A stretch of 6,386 nucleotides of DNA from an uncultured Solirubrobacterales bacterium (lineage in GTDB: Bacteria > Actinomycetota > Thermoleophilia > Solirubrobacterales > Solirubrobacteraceae): NCBI GenBank assembly GCA_903830015.1, contig CAIKSH010000009.1, positions 1 to 6,386 on the forward strand. Direction: 5' to 3'. Shown here piece by piece: positions 1 through 6,026 of the stretch. Both the position numbers and the translations under genes were made by a program. The notes under the pieces were generated by a model that did not search any database, was not told the origin of the DNA, and worked only from the letters and a program-made list of their open reading frames with translations. Positions within the stretch are counted from its first letter, which is position 1. The number at the start of each line of letters is the position of its first letter.

Positions 1-408
1 AGCGACGCTTCGCTGGCTTCGCTCACCTTCGACCTCTCTCCGCCCGACGGCTCCCGCGGGGTTCTGGTGGGCTTCGTCGGGGGCGACGATGCCCGCACCT
101 ACGCGGCGATGGGCGAGGCGGAGCGCCGAGCCAACGTCCTGGCCGGCTTCGAGCGCCTCTACGGCCCCCGCGCCGCCGAGCCGGCCGGGTGGGCCGAGCG
201 CCAGTGGGCCGCTCAGGAGTGGAGCGGCGGAGGCCCGGTAGCGATCGCACCGCCGGGCGCCCTGACCGCTGCCGGCGACGCCCTGCGCAAGCCGTGCGGC
301 CCGCTGCACTGGGCGGGGACGGAGAGCTCGCCCACGTGGGGCGGCTTCATCGACGGCGCGATCCGTTCCGGGGAGCGGGCCGCCGCCGAAGTCGCCGGCG
401 CGCCCTAG
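1..408 (+). CDS. Flavin-containing amine oxidase, C-terminal part (5' end outside the window)
   Basis: The reading frame is open from base 1, so the ATG at 67 is internal and not the start. The visible 135 residues match the C-terminal region of FAD-dependent amine oxidases (PF01593, monoamine oxidase type), which oxidatively deaminate amines to an aldehyde (or imine), ammonia and hydrogen peroxide. Three things are seen. An ASLTFDLSP strand leads into a GVLVGFVGG strand near residues 5-28. A QEWSGGG segment followed by an APPGALT segment lies around residues 69-86. The hallmark HWAGTESS then WGGFIDGAIRSGERAA block lies near residues 103-128, where the family binds the FAD isoalloxazine/pyrophosphate and packs the last helix. 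The protein ends soon after that block, as usual for the family, so the 3' end looks intact. The TAG stop overlaps the stop of the convergent transporter gene. Substrate specificity cannot be judged because the N-terminal Rossmann motif and most of the substrate domain are missing. Family call is firm; the substrate is unknown. Confidence 0.9.
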   Translation, partial: SDASLASLTFDLSPPDGSRGVLVGFVGGDDARTYAAMGEAERRANVLAGFERLYGPRAAEPAGWAERQWAAQEWSGGGPVAIAPPGALTAAGDALRKPCGPLHWAGTESSPTWGGFIDGAIRSGERAAAEVAGAP

Positions 409-1994
409 GCGGGCGCCGACTCGCCGGCGGGCGGGGCGCTGTCGGGCGCCTCGTCGGGATTGTCGAACTTGTCCTCGGCCACCGGCGCTTCGACCTTGCC
501 GCGCGGCACGAAGATGAGCGAGAAGACGAAGACCACGGCCATGATGCCGGCCATGATGTAGAAGACGGTTTGGGTCGACTGGGCGTAGGCGTCCTGAATC
601 GCCCGGAAGACCTCGGCTCCCCCCGAGCCGCCAGTACGGGCCGAGGAGCCCCCGCCGGCGACCTGCCCGGCGATCGCGTCGGCCTGCTCCTTGCCGATGC
701 CGATCTTCCCGAGCGTCTCCTCGAGGTTGATCCGGTTCTGGGTGATCAGGATCGTGCCCATGATCGCCAGCCCCACGCTGGCGCCGTAGTTGCGGATGGT
801 CTGGGTGATCCCGGTCGCTTCGCCGTAGGTGGAGGCTGGGGCGCGGTTGATGGCGTCGGTGTTGGCTGGCCCGAGCACGAACCCGATTCCGGCGCCGGCC
901 ATGACGATGTAGGGCCACTGGTCGCTGATGTTGAGGTCGGTCATCGACCTGGCCCACAGGTAGAAGCCGACGGCGGCCAGGATCGAGCCGGTGACGATCG
1001 CCGGGCGGGCTCCCTGCTGGTCGAGGATGCGGCCGCCGAACTGCGAGGCAACGGCGAAGCCGCCGAAGAAGATCAGCAGGTAGAGCCCGGCGTTGGCCGC
1101 GCTCTGCTCGAGCGAGAGCTGGGCGTAGGTGCTCGAGAAGAAGAAGAGCGGGATGAAGACCGCCGAGAGCAGCAGCAGCACCACGTTGTCGGCGGCGAAC
1201 GAGCGGTCGGTGAAGATCCTCACGCGGATGAGGGGATCGGCCGTGCGCAGCTCGTGGACGAAGAAGGCCACCAGGAGGAGCGTCCCGACCACGATCGCGC
1301 CGATTGTCTGCCAGCTGCCCCAGCCCCAGTCGCTGGCCTGCTGGAGGCCGAGCACCGAGAGCGCCATGCCGCCGGTGACCAGGACGGCGCCCTGGTAGTC
1401 GATCGGCTGCGGGTTGCGCTCGTCGTCGGGGTTGGCGACGCGGATCAGGACCAGGGCGATGATGGCGATCGGGATGTTCACCCAGAAGATCGCGCGCCAG
1501 TCGACCTCGGTGAGGTAGCCGCCGGCGATTGGCCCGATCGAGGTCAGGCCGCCGGTGATGGCGAAGAAGATGGCGAGCGCCTTGCCGCGCTTGTCGATCG
1601 GGTAGGCGGAGATGATCAGGGCGAGCGCGGCCGGCAGCATCAGCGCGGCGCCGACGCCCTGGACGGCCCGGAAGACGATGATCCAGGTCTCATCGAAGGA
1701 GCCGGCCGGGGTCAGGCCGCAGAGGGCCGAGGCGGTGGCGAACATGACCACGCCGAGGACGACCATCCGCACCTTCCCCAGCGTGTCGCCCAGGCGCCCG
1801 CCGAGGGCGAAGGTGGCCGAGAGGGCGAGCAGGTAGGCGTTGATCATCCACTGGATCCCCGTTTCGCTCAGCTTGAGGTCCTGCTGGATGTCGGGAATGG
1901 CGATCGAGACGATCGTCATGTCGATGAAGGTCATCCCGACGGCGAAGACCATCGCCGCGAGGACCCAGTTCGCGCTCTTGCTCCTTCCGCTCAT
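405..1994 (-). CDS. MFS multidrug-type exporter, DHA2 (14-helix) family, EmrB/QacA-like
   Basis: A 529-residue integral membrane protein of the major facilitator superfamily, expected to export drugs or other small molecules using the proton gradient. About 14 hydrophobic helices can be drawn: 12-30, 48-68, 77-95, 103-125, 136-158, 165-186, 199-217, 228-247, 267-288, 300-322, 332-348, 360-380, 400-418 and 476-496. Family motifs seen are FIDMTIVSIAIPDI in helix 1 (residues 23-36, with the DHA2-typical acidic Asp25), GGRLGDTLGK in loop 2-3 (65-74, MFS motif A), and SIGPIAGGYL (152-161, antiporter motif C) followed by WRAIFWVNIPI. A Gly/Ser-rich, probably outward loop (about 419-475) separates the last two helices, and a hydrophilic tail rich in Pro, Glu and Asp ends the protein. 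It lies 10 bases after the phosphodiesterase gene on the same strand, so co-transcription is likely. No Shine-Dalgarno is visible before the ATG; a TAGCTT hexamer 7 bases upstream suggests an additional leaderless transcript. No local TetR/MarR regulator is present. The substrate is not predictable. Confidence 0.93.
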   Translation of the reverse strand: MSGRSKSANWVLAAMVFAVGMTFIDMTIVSIAIPDIQQDLKLSETGIQWMINAYLLALSATFALGGRLGDTLGKVRMVVLGVVMFATASALCGLTPAGSFDETWIIVFRAVQGVGAALMLPAALALIISAYPIDKRGKALAIFFAITGGLTSIGPIAGGYLTEVDWRAIFWVNIPIAIIALVLIRVANPDDERNPQPIDYQGAVLVTGGMALSVLGLQQASDWGWGSWQTIGAIVVGTLLLVAFFVHELRTADPLIRVRIFTDRSFAADNVVLLLLSAVFIPLFFFSSTYAQLSLEQSAANAGLYLLIFFGGFAVASQFGGRILDQQGARPAIVTGSILAAVGFYLWARSMTDLNISDQWPYIVMAGAGIGFVLGPANTDAINRAPASTYGEATGITQTIRNYGASVGLAIMGTILITQNRINLEETLGKIGIGKEQADAIAGQVAGGGSSARTGGSGGAEVFRAIQDAYAQSTQTVFYIMAGIMAVVFVFSLIFVPRGKVEAPVAEDKFDNPDEAPDSAPPAGESAPA

Positions 1995-2001
1995 GGCGCG
2001 G

Positions 2002-2007
2002 AAGCTA
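2002..2007 (-). promoter_or_regulatory. Candidate -10 box (TAGCTT) for a leaderless transporter transcript
   Basis: On the minus strand TAGCTT fits the actinobacterial -10 pattern TANNNT and ends 7 bases before the transporter ATG at 1994. Transcription would then begin at or next to the start codon. The first three bases are the TAG stop codon of the upstream phosphodiesterase gene. No -35 match and no Shine-Dalgarno are seen. Placement by pattern only. Confidence 0.45.
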
Positions 2008-3000
2008 CTTCACGGCGCAGGCAGAAGGCGAACGGTTCTTCTTGAGGAATCCTTCGAGCGCCTTGGGCCTCGAGGTCATGATCCCGTCCACGCATCGCTG
2101 CACCAGCTTGGTCCAGCCCTCGGGCCCGTCCACGTCCGGGCCGTCGAACCAGCTGTGCCAGGCCAGGCCGTCGGCGTGGGTCTTGGCTACCCAGGCCGGG
2201 TTGAGCACGTCGATCCTCGCGCCGTTGAACAGGTAGGTCATCGGCACCTGAACGGCCACGACTCCTTCACCGAGGGACTTGTTCTCGAGGAAGTAGCCGA
2301 TCAGCGGGGAGCTGCCGGGGGCCAGCGGCACCTGGGGGGCGACCTCGTGGAAGCGGTCCACGGCAGCCTGCCGGAAGGAGACGACGATCAGGTCCTTGCG
2401 CTTGTTGTTCTTGAGCAGGTTGCCCAGGACCCCGGCGTTGTAGACGTACTCGGCCTCCTTCTCCTCCTTGGTGCGCCCCTTGATCTCGATGTTGATCGGG
2501 GTCTTCGGGAAGGCCCTGAGCACCTCCTCGAGAGTCGGGACGCGGAAGTCGGACGCCTTGTAACCCTTGGGCGGCTTCCTCTTGCCGGTGGCGATCCCGC
2601 GGTAGAGGTAGGCCGAAGCGGCCTTGTTGCGGTCGTAGTTGGGCGCGCTCTTCGAGAACCAGTAGGCGCCGTCGAGCTTCCGGATCTGCGCCAGGGTCAG
2701 CTCGCTGACCAGGCCGGTGGAGTTGGTCTTGGAGTCGACCGTGGTGTCGTGCATCACGATCACCTTGTTGTCCTTCGTGACGCCGATATCCAGCTCGAGC
2801 ATCTCGGCCCCGGCCCGGAGCGCCTCCCGGAAGGCGAACATCGTGTTGGAGGGAAACTCGTCCTCGCCTCCCTGGTGGGCGATGTTGAGGGGCGGCGTCT
2901 GGCGCCACGGCGGGATCTTCGTCTTGGCCAGCGCCGGCGAGGCCAGGGCGCCGAAGGCCATGGCGGCCAGGAGTGCGGAAACCACGGAACGCTTGAGCAT
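2005..3000 (-). CDS. Secreted glycerophosphodiester phosphodiesterase (GDPD family)
   Basis: A 331-residue exported enzyme of the GDPD TIM-barrel family (PF03009), which hydrolyses glycerophosphodiesters to glycerol-3-phosphate and an alcohol. Residues 1-25 form a Sec-type signal peptide: KR, a hydrophobic core, then SPALA before Lys26. Catalytic signatures seen are AHQGGEDEFPSNT (41-53, His42), LELDIGVTKD (68-77, metal ligands Glu69 and Asp71), VIVMHD (80-85, second catalytic His84) and INIEIKG (169-175, Glu172). The PTLEEVLRAFPKTP stretch precedes the last of these, as usual in the family. Two positions depart from the common HRG...ENT form: Gln43 replaces Arg and Ser51 replaces Glu. I recall HQGG forms in actinobacterial members, so this is probably a subfamily trait. 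I chose the ATG at 3000 over one at 3105 because it puts the signal peptide at the N-terminus. The longer start would add 35 polar residues and overlap the divergent gene. No RBS is seen, but TACGAT lies 6 bases upstream. It is probably the first gene of a unit with the transporter. Confidence 0.93.
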   Translation of the reverse strand: MLKRSVVSALLAAMAFGALASPALAKTKIPPWRQTPPLNIAHQGGEDEFPSNTMFAFREALRAGAEMLELDIGVTKDNKVIVMHDTTVDSKTNSTGLVSELTLAQIRKLDGAYWFSKSAPNYDRNKAASAYLYRGIATGKRKPPKGYKASDFRVPTLEEVLRAFPKTPINIEIKGRTKEEKEAEYVYNAGVLGNLLKNNKRKDLIVVSFRQAAVDRFHEVAPQVPLAPGSSPLIGYFLENKSLGEGVVAVQVPMTYLFNGARIDVLNPAWVAKTHADGLAWHSWFDGPDVDGPEGWTKLVQRCVDGIMTSRPKALEGFLKKNRSPSACAVK

Positions 3001-3006
3001 CGGCGC

Positions 3007-3012
3007 ATCGTA
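3007..3012 (-). promoter_or_regulatory. Candidate -10 box (TACGAT) for the leaderless phosphodiesterase transcript
   Basis: TACGAT on the minus strand is a good TANNNT -10 match. It ends 6 bases before the ATG at 3000, inside the 64-base divergent gap. No purine-rich Shine-Dalgarno lies in front of this ATG and no -35 consensus is visible 16-18 bases further upstream. The arrangement fits a transcript starting at the ATG, and it supports the 3000 start over the longer alternative at 3105. Confidence 0.55.
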
Positions 3013-3049
3013 ATGGCTGGACCCGCTGCGCGCGCCATCCGCCCGCCCC

Positions 3050-3055
3050 GGAAGG
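3050..3055 (+). promoter_or_regulatory. Shine-Dalgarno GGAAGG deciding the GTG start at 3065
   Basis: GGAAGG lies 9 bases before the GTG at 3065. It is the best-placed ribosome-binding sequence in the window and contrasts with the leaderless layout of several neighbours. It supports GTG 3065 as the start and implies a 5' leader, with transcription beginning in the divergent gap. Confidence 0.6.
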
Positions 3056-3064
3056 CTTCGGGCC

Positions 3065-3493
3065 GTGACCGTCCTGATCGTCTGCGCCGCCTCGACCTGG
3101 TTCATGGCCGGGCTGGGCTGGCTGGTTCAGGTGGTCCAGTACCCGCTATTCGCGTCGGTCGGGGCGGAGAGCTTCCCCGAATACCACCGGCGGCACTCCA
3201 GCCGGATCACCCCGGTGGTCTTTCCCGCCATGGCCATCGAGCTGGTCAGCTCAGGGCTGCTGCTCTTCAGCCGGCCGGCCGGCACTTCGCTGGCCCTGGT
3301 GGCGCTCGGGTTCGCCCTGGCCCTCTCCACCTGGCTGGCCACCGCGCTGCTCGCGGTGCCCCGGCACGCCGAACTGGGCGCCGGCTTCGACGCCGTAGCC
3401 CACAAGAGGCTGGTCCGCTCGTCGTGGGTGCGCACGCTGGCGTGGAGCGCCCACGGCGTGGTTGTCGCCGTTCTGCTCGCCCAGGCGGCCTGA
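3065..3493 (+). CDS. Conserved four-helix membrane protein of unknown function
   Basis: A 142-residue integral membrane protein with GTG start and a well-spaced GGAAGG. Four hydrophobic helices can be drawn: about 4-24, 48-68, 74-97 and 120-140. The conserved-looking features are polar. They are QVVQYPLF (22-29) at the end of helix 1, EYHRRHSSRITPVV (39-52, with His41 and His44) leading into helix 2, Glu59 inside helix 2, TWLATALLAVPRHAEL (89-104) ending helix 3, and His113 followed by RSSWVRTLAW (118-127) starting helix 4. This layout recalls a widespread uncharacterised bacterial membrane protein family that I know only as hypothetical. I cannot give a Pfam name with confidence. The clustered His, Gln and Glu near the membrane could bind a metal or cofactor, but that is speculation. 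It is divergent from the phosphodiesterase gene and lies 40 bases before the DUF4870 gene. No signal peptide separate from helix 1 is seen. Confidence 0.85.
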   Translation: MTVLIVCAASTWFMAGLGWLVQVVQYPLFASVGAESFPEYHRRHSSRITPVVFPAMAIELVSSGLLLFSRPAGTSLALVALGFALALSTWLATALLAVPRHAELGAGFDAVAHKRLVRSSWVRTLAWSAHGVVVAVLLAQAA

Positions 3494-3520
3494 ACCGCGG
3501 CGCGATCCCCGCCGGGCAAC

Positions 3521-3526
3521 TAGAAT
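3521..3526 (+). promoter_or_regulatory. Candidate -10 box (TAGAAT) for the leaderless DUF4870-DUF3089 transcript
   Basis: TAGAAT is the best -10 match in the window and ends 7 bases before the GTG at 3534. The AGGAG that follows touches the GTG with no spacing, so it cannot serve as a normal Shine-Dalgarno for that codon. A leaderless start explains the arrangement better. No -35 consensus is visible. This would give the DUF4870-DUF3089 pair its own promoter, inside the 40-base gap after the four-helix gene. Confidence 0.6.
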
Positions 3527-3533
3527 TCAGGAG

Positions 3534-3965
3534 GTGAGCACTCCGACTCCCGATCCTGCCGGGCAGCCCGAGCAGCCGCCCGTGGCCCAGGAGCCGCCGC
3601 CGGCCGGTGAGCCGGTGGCCGTGGCCACCACGGCGCCGGTCGCCTCCGACGAGGACGCGCGCAACCTCGGCGTGCTCACCTGGCTGCTCGGCCTCTTCTT
3701 CTCGATCATCGGCCCGCTGATCATCTGGCTGATCAAGCGCGACGAGTCACCCTTCGTGGACCAGACCGGCAAGACCGTCCTCAACTTCAACATCTCCTAC
3801 ACGATCTGGATCATCGTCACGGCCATCCTCTCGGTCATCCTCATCGGCATCCCGTTCCTCATCGCCGCCGGGGTCCTGTACCTCGTCTTCTCGATCGTCG
3901 GTGCGGTCAAGGCCAACCAGGGCGAGCTGTTCAGCCCCTGGCTGACGATCAGGTTCCTCAAGTGA
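3534..3965 (+). CDS. DUF4870 (Tic20-like) small membrane protein
   Basis: A 143-residue protein with a disordered N-terminus and a DUF4870 domain (PF09685). Residues 1-40 are rich in Pro, Ala, Glu and Gln and probably lie in the cytoplasm. The domain has three hydrophobic helices, about 46-67, 86-105 and 107-126. The family signature between the first two is SPFVDQTGKTVLNFNIS (72-88), and AVKANQGELFSPWLTIRFLK (124-143) closes the protein, as usual in the family. Members resemble Tic20 of the chloroplast import complex in fold, but their bacterial role is not established. A frame-extended start at 3462 would lie inside the preceding gene and add a basic, non-conserved segment. GTG 3534, with TAGAAT 7 bases upstream, is preferred. 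The stop codon overlaps the start of the DUF3089 hydrolase gene (GTGA), so the two are almost certainly translated together. That suggests a link between this membrane protein and the exported hydrolase, but the link is inferred from position only. Confidence 0.9.
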   Translation: MSTPTPDPAGQPEQPPVAQEPPPAGEPVAVATTAPVASDEDARNLGVLTWLLGLFFSIIGPLIIWLIKRDESPFVDQTGKTVLNFNISYTIWIIVTAILSVILIGIPFLIAAGVLYLVFSIVGAVKANQGELFSPWLTIRFLK

Positions 3966-5071
3966 GCCTGCGCCGCGTCACCTGCCTGCTGGCGCCCGCG
4001 CTGGTCGTCGGGGCGCTGCTGCTGGTCTCCTCGGCCTCGGCCCAGTCGCCGGCCTCCACGACCTGGCTCTGCAAGCCCGGCCAGGCCAACGACCCGTGCC
4101 TCGCCCCCCTGGCCTCGTCGACGATCAAGCCCGACGGCGGCCTTCTCCTCCCGACCTCCGGCTCGTGGACGACCAGCTCCGCAGCCAGGAAGACCCCGCC
4201 GGTGGACTGCTTCTACGTCTACCCGACGGTCAGCCAGCAGCCGACCGGCAACTCCAACCTCGAAGTGACCTCGGCGGAGACCGGCGTCGCGCGCGCCCAG
4301 GCCTCGCGTTTCCAGAAGAAGTGCCGGATCTTCGCCCCGATGTACCGGCAGGCGACGCTCGCCGGGATCTTCAACCGGGCCACCACCCCGGTCGACCGGG
4401 AGCTCGGCTACTCCGACGTAAAGGCGGCCTGGAACGAGTACCTCTCCCGTTACAACAAGGGGCGGGGCGTGATCTTCATCGGCCACTCCCAGGGGACCGG
4501 CGTGCTGACCCGGCTCATCTCCGAGGAGGTGGACACCAGCCCCAAGAACCGCCGCCGGCTCGTCTCGGCGCTGCTGATCGGGGGCGGGGTGCTCGTGCCG
4601 CCCGGCAAGGACGTCGGCGGGAGCTTCAAGAAGATCCCCGCCTGCCGGAGCAACACGCAGTTCGGCTGCGTGGTCGCCTACAACACCTTCCCTTCCCAGC
4701 CTCCGGCCGACGCGCGGTTCGGGCGCACCGTCCAGCCCGACCGCGAGGTCCTCTGCGTCAACCCGGCGGCCCTGAAGCGGGGGCGATCGGGGCTGGCCCA
4801 GACCTACGTGCTTACGGCGCAGCTCAGCCTGGGAAATCCGATAGCCCCGACGCCGTGGGTCCACATGGACGGTGAGTACACGACCCGCTGCCAGACCGGC
4901 GACGGCGCGAGCTGGCTCAACGCCGCCCACAATGGCGGCGCCGCCGACAAGCGCCCCCAGTTCGGTGAACCGCTCGGGCCGACCTGGGGCTTCCACATCG
5001 TGGACATCAACATCGTCCTCGGGAACCTCGTCGAGCTCGCCGGCCGCCAGTCGGCCGCCTGGCGCGGCTAG
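3962..5071 (+). CDS. Secreted DUF3089 alpha/beta hydrolase
   Basis: A 369-residue exported protein of the DUF3089 family (PF11288), alpha/beta-hydrolase fold, probably an esterase or lipase-like enzyme. Residues 1-27 form a signal peptide (RR, long hydrophobic core, ASA before Gln28). The mature protein opens with the family hallmark WLCKPGQANDPC (35-46). It continues with DCFYVYPTV (82-90), the FAPMYRQ segment (124-130), a lid-like region, and then FIGHSQGTG (172-180), the nucleophile elbow with Ser176. His345 in WGFHIVDIN near the C-terminus is the likely catalytic His; the acid is not assignable by eye. Eight cysteines remain after cleavage (37, 46, 83, 121, 228, 236, 265, 310), an even number suited to disulfides outside the membrane. 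Length is normal for the family. It starts with GTG overlapping the DUF4870 stop by four bases and has only a weak TCAGG upstream, so translation is probably coupled. No lipobox is seen. The natural substrate is unknown. Confidence 0.92.
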   Translation: MSLRRVTCLLAPALVVGALLLVSSASAQSPASTTWLCKPGQANDPCLAPLASSTIKPDGGLLLPTSGSWTTSSAARKTPPVDCFYVYPTVSQQPTGNSNLEVTSAETGVARAQASRFQKKCRIFAPMYRQATLAGIFNRATTPVDRELGYSDVKAAWNEYLSRYNKGRGVIFIGHSQGTGVLTRLISEEVDTSPKNRRRLVSALLIGGGVLVPPGKDVGGSFKKIPACRSNTQFGCVVAYNTFPSQPPADARFGRTVQPDREVLCVNPAALKRGRSGLAQTYVLTAQLSLGNPIAPTPWVHMDGEYTTRCQTGDGASWLNAAHNGGAADKRPQFGEPLGPTWGFHIVDINIVLGNLVELAGRQSAAWRG

Positions 5072-5111
5072 GCCCGGCCCGCAGACGCTCGCGCGCCGGG
5101 CGCCGGCATGG

Positions 5112-5117
5112 CAGGAT
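5112..5117 (+). promoter_or_regulatory. Ambiguous start signal: near -10 (CAGGAT) or AGGA ribosome-binding site
   Basis: CAGGAT ends 6 bases before the GTG at 5124 and misses the TANNNT pattern by one base. The same bases contain AGGA at 5113-5116, 7 bases before the GTG, an acceptable Shine-Dalgarno. Either reading supports GTG 5124 as the start. The sequence alone does not decide between them. Confidence 0.35.
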
Positions 5118-5123
5118 GGCGCC

Positions 5124-6023
5124 GTGGAGGCAGCCCGGCCGCGCCGCCCGCCGATTACCGAGGAGATCCGGCACGTCCACCGGCCGCTCTCCTACGGCTC
5201 GGAGGACCTATCGCGCCGGCTGCTCGACGACCCTTTCACGGCGCTGATCCCGTGGATCATCTTCTCCTTCACGGTCAGCGACTTCGACACCGCCGCCCTC
5301 TACGCGTTCCTTTCGGCGGCCGTGCTGGTCTCGGTCTCCGCGGCGCGCGGGATCGAGCCCCGCTCGCTCGAGCTCGTCGACTTCATCCTCTTCGGCAGCC
5401 TCTTCCTGATCGGGCTGGCCGGCATTCCCAGCATCAACGACTGGCTCGACAACCACGCCGACGAGGTCTCGAACCTCGCCGTCACCGTCATCGCCTTCGG
5501 GAGCCTGATGGTGGGGCGCCCGTTCACCCAGCCATACACGAAGGCCCGGCTTGGCGATGCTCCCCAGAGCCTGCTCGACCGCGTCGACCGGCTCGACACG
5601 ACGATCTGGGGGCTGGGCTTCCTGGCCGCCTTCCTGCTCGGCGGCTACGGCGAGTTCATCCTGGGTGAGCCGGACAACCCGTGGACGGCGTGGATCCTCC
5701 AGCTCGCCCCGCTGGTGATCGCCTTCCAGGTCACCCGCTGGCTGGACTGGCGCGCGTGGGCCAACGAGCCGGGCGAGGAGTCGCAGGCGCCCAACGGCTT
5801 CGAGCTGGCCCGTGACCTCTTCTTCTGGCTCATCCCGACCGGCCTGTTCGCCTGGATCCTCGACGCCGAGCCTCCCTGGCTGCCCCCGGCGCTCTTCAGC
5901 ATGGGCATTGCCGGATTCTCCATCTGCTGGGTCCTCGTCCTGCGCTCCGACGAGGGCGAGCCGCTCTGGCACGAAGGGCTCGAGCTGGTCAAGGCCAAGC
6001 AGAAACCGCGTTCGACGCAGTAG
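5124..6023 (+). CDS. Eight-helix integral membrane protein of unknown function
   Basis: A 299-residue membrane protein that I do not recognise with confidence. After a basic, Pro-rich cytoplasmic-looking N-terminus (1-35) there are about eight hydrophobic segments: 38-51, 56-73, 84-103, 115-131, 161-180, 187-205, 231-247 and 254-273. They fall into two sets of four, divided by a hydrophilic loop (132-160) containing GRPFTQPYTKARLGD. The GRPFT..Y motif after a helix recalls a family of bacterial membrane proteins loosely compared with intracellular septation protein A, but the match from memory is weak. The tail (274-299) is charged. The frame stays open upstream into the hydrolase gene, to an ATG at 4872, but that stretch is the hydrolase in another frame. 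GTG 5124 leaves 52 bases after the hydrolase stop and has an AGGA at good spacing. The DUF427 gene follows after nine bases, so the two may be co-transcribed. No catalytic or transport motif is visible. Confidence 0.82.
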   Translation: MEAARPRRPPITEEIRHVHRPLSYGSEDLSRRLLDDPFTALIPWIIFSFTVSDFDTAALYAFLSAAVLVSVSAARGIEPRSLELVDFILFGSLFLIGLAGIPSINDWLDNHADEVSNLAVTVIAFGSLMVGRPFTQPYTKARLGDAPQSLLDRVDRLDTTIWGLGFLAAFLLGGYGEFILGEPDNPWTAWILQLAPLVIAFQVTRWLDWRAWANEPGEESQAPNGFELARDLFFWLIPTGLFAWILDAEPPWLPPALFSMGIAGFSICWVLVLRSDEGEPLWHEGLELVKAKQKPRSTQ

Positions 6024-6026
6024 CCT
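6021..6026 (+). promoter_or_regulatory. Candidate -10 box (TAGCCT) for a leaderless DUF427 transcript
   Basis: TAGCCT fits TANNNT and ends 6 bases before the ATG at 6033. Its first three bases are the TAG stop of the preceding membrane-protein gene. No Shine-Dalgarno lies between the stop and the ATG, so either a leaderless transcript or re-initiation after the upstream stop must start translation here. Confidence 0.45.

Noticed and set aside
189..2045. A 618-codon plus-strand open frame opposite the transporter gene
   Set aside because: The translation is rich in Asp, Glu, Arg, Gly and His with no recognisable domain. It is the mirror of a real membrane protein gene in high-GC DNA, where long antisense frames are common.
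3001..3105. An N-terminal extension of the phosphodiesterase to the ATG at 3105
   Set aside because: It would bury the signal peptide behind 35 polar residues and overlap the start of the divergent gene; the TACGAT position favours 3000.
3498..3514. CGGCG/CGCCG stem after the four-helix protein gene as a terminator
   Set aside because: Five base pairs, no T tract, and random expectation in GC-rich DNA is high.
1840..3537. A 565-codon plus-strand open frame spanning the phosphodiesterase gene
   Set aside because: It runs antisense to a clear GDPD gene and out of frame through the four-helix protein gene, with low-complexity composition.
3797..4996. A 399-codon minus-strand open frame opposite the DUF3089 gene
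   Set aside because: Arg/Gly/Ala/Asp-rich shadow of a gene with clear signal peptide and GHSQG motif; no domain of its own.
5095..5107. GCCGG-GCG-CCGGC hairpin after the DUF3089 gene as a terminator
   Set aside because: The stem is only five base pairs with a three-base loop and no T run follows; such matches are frequent in this composition.
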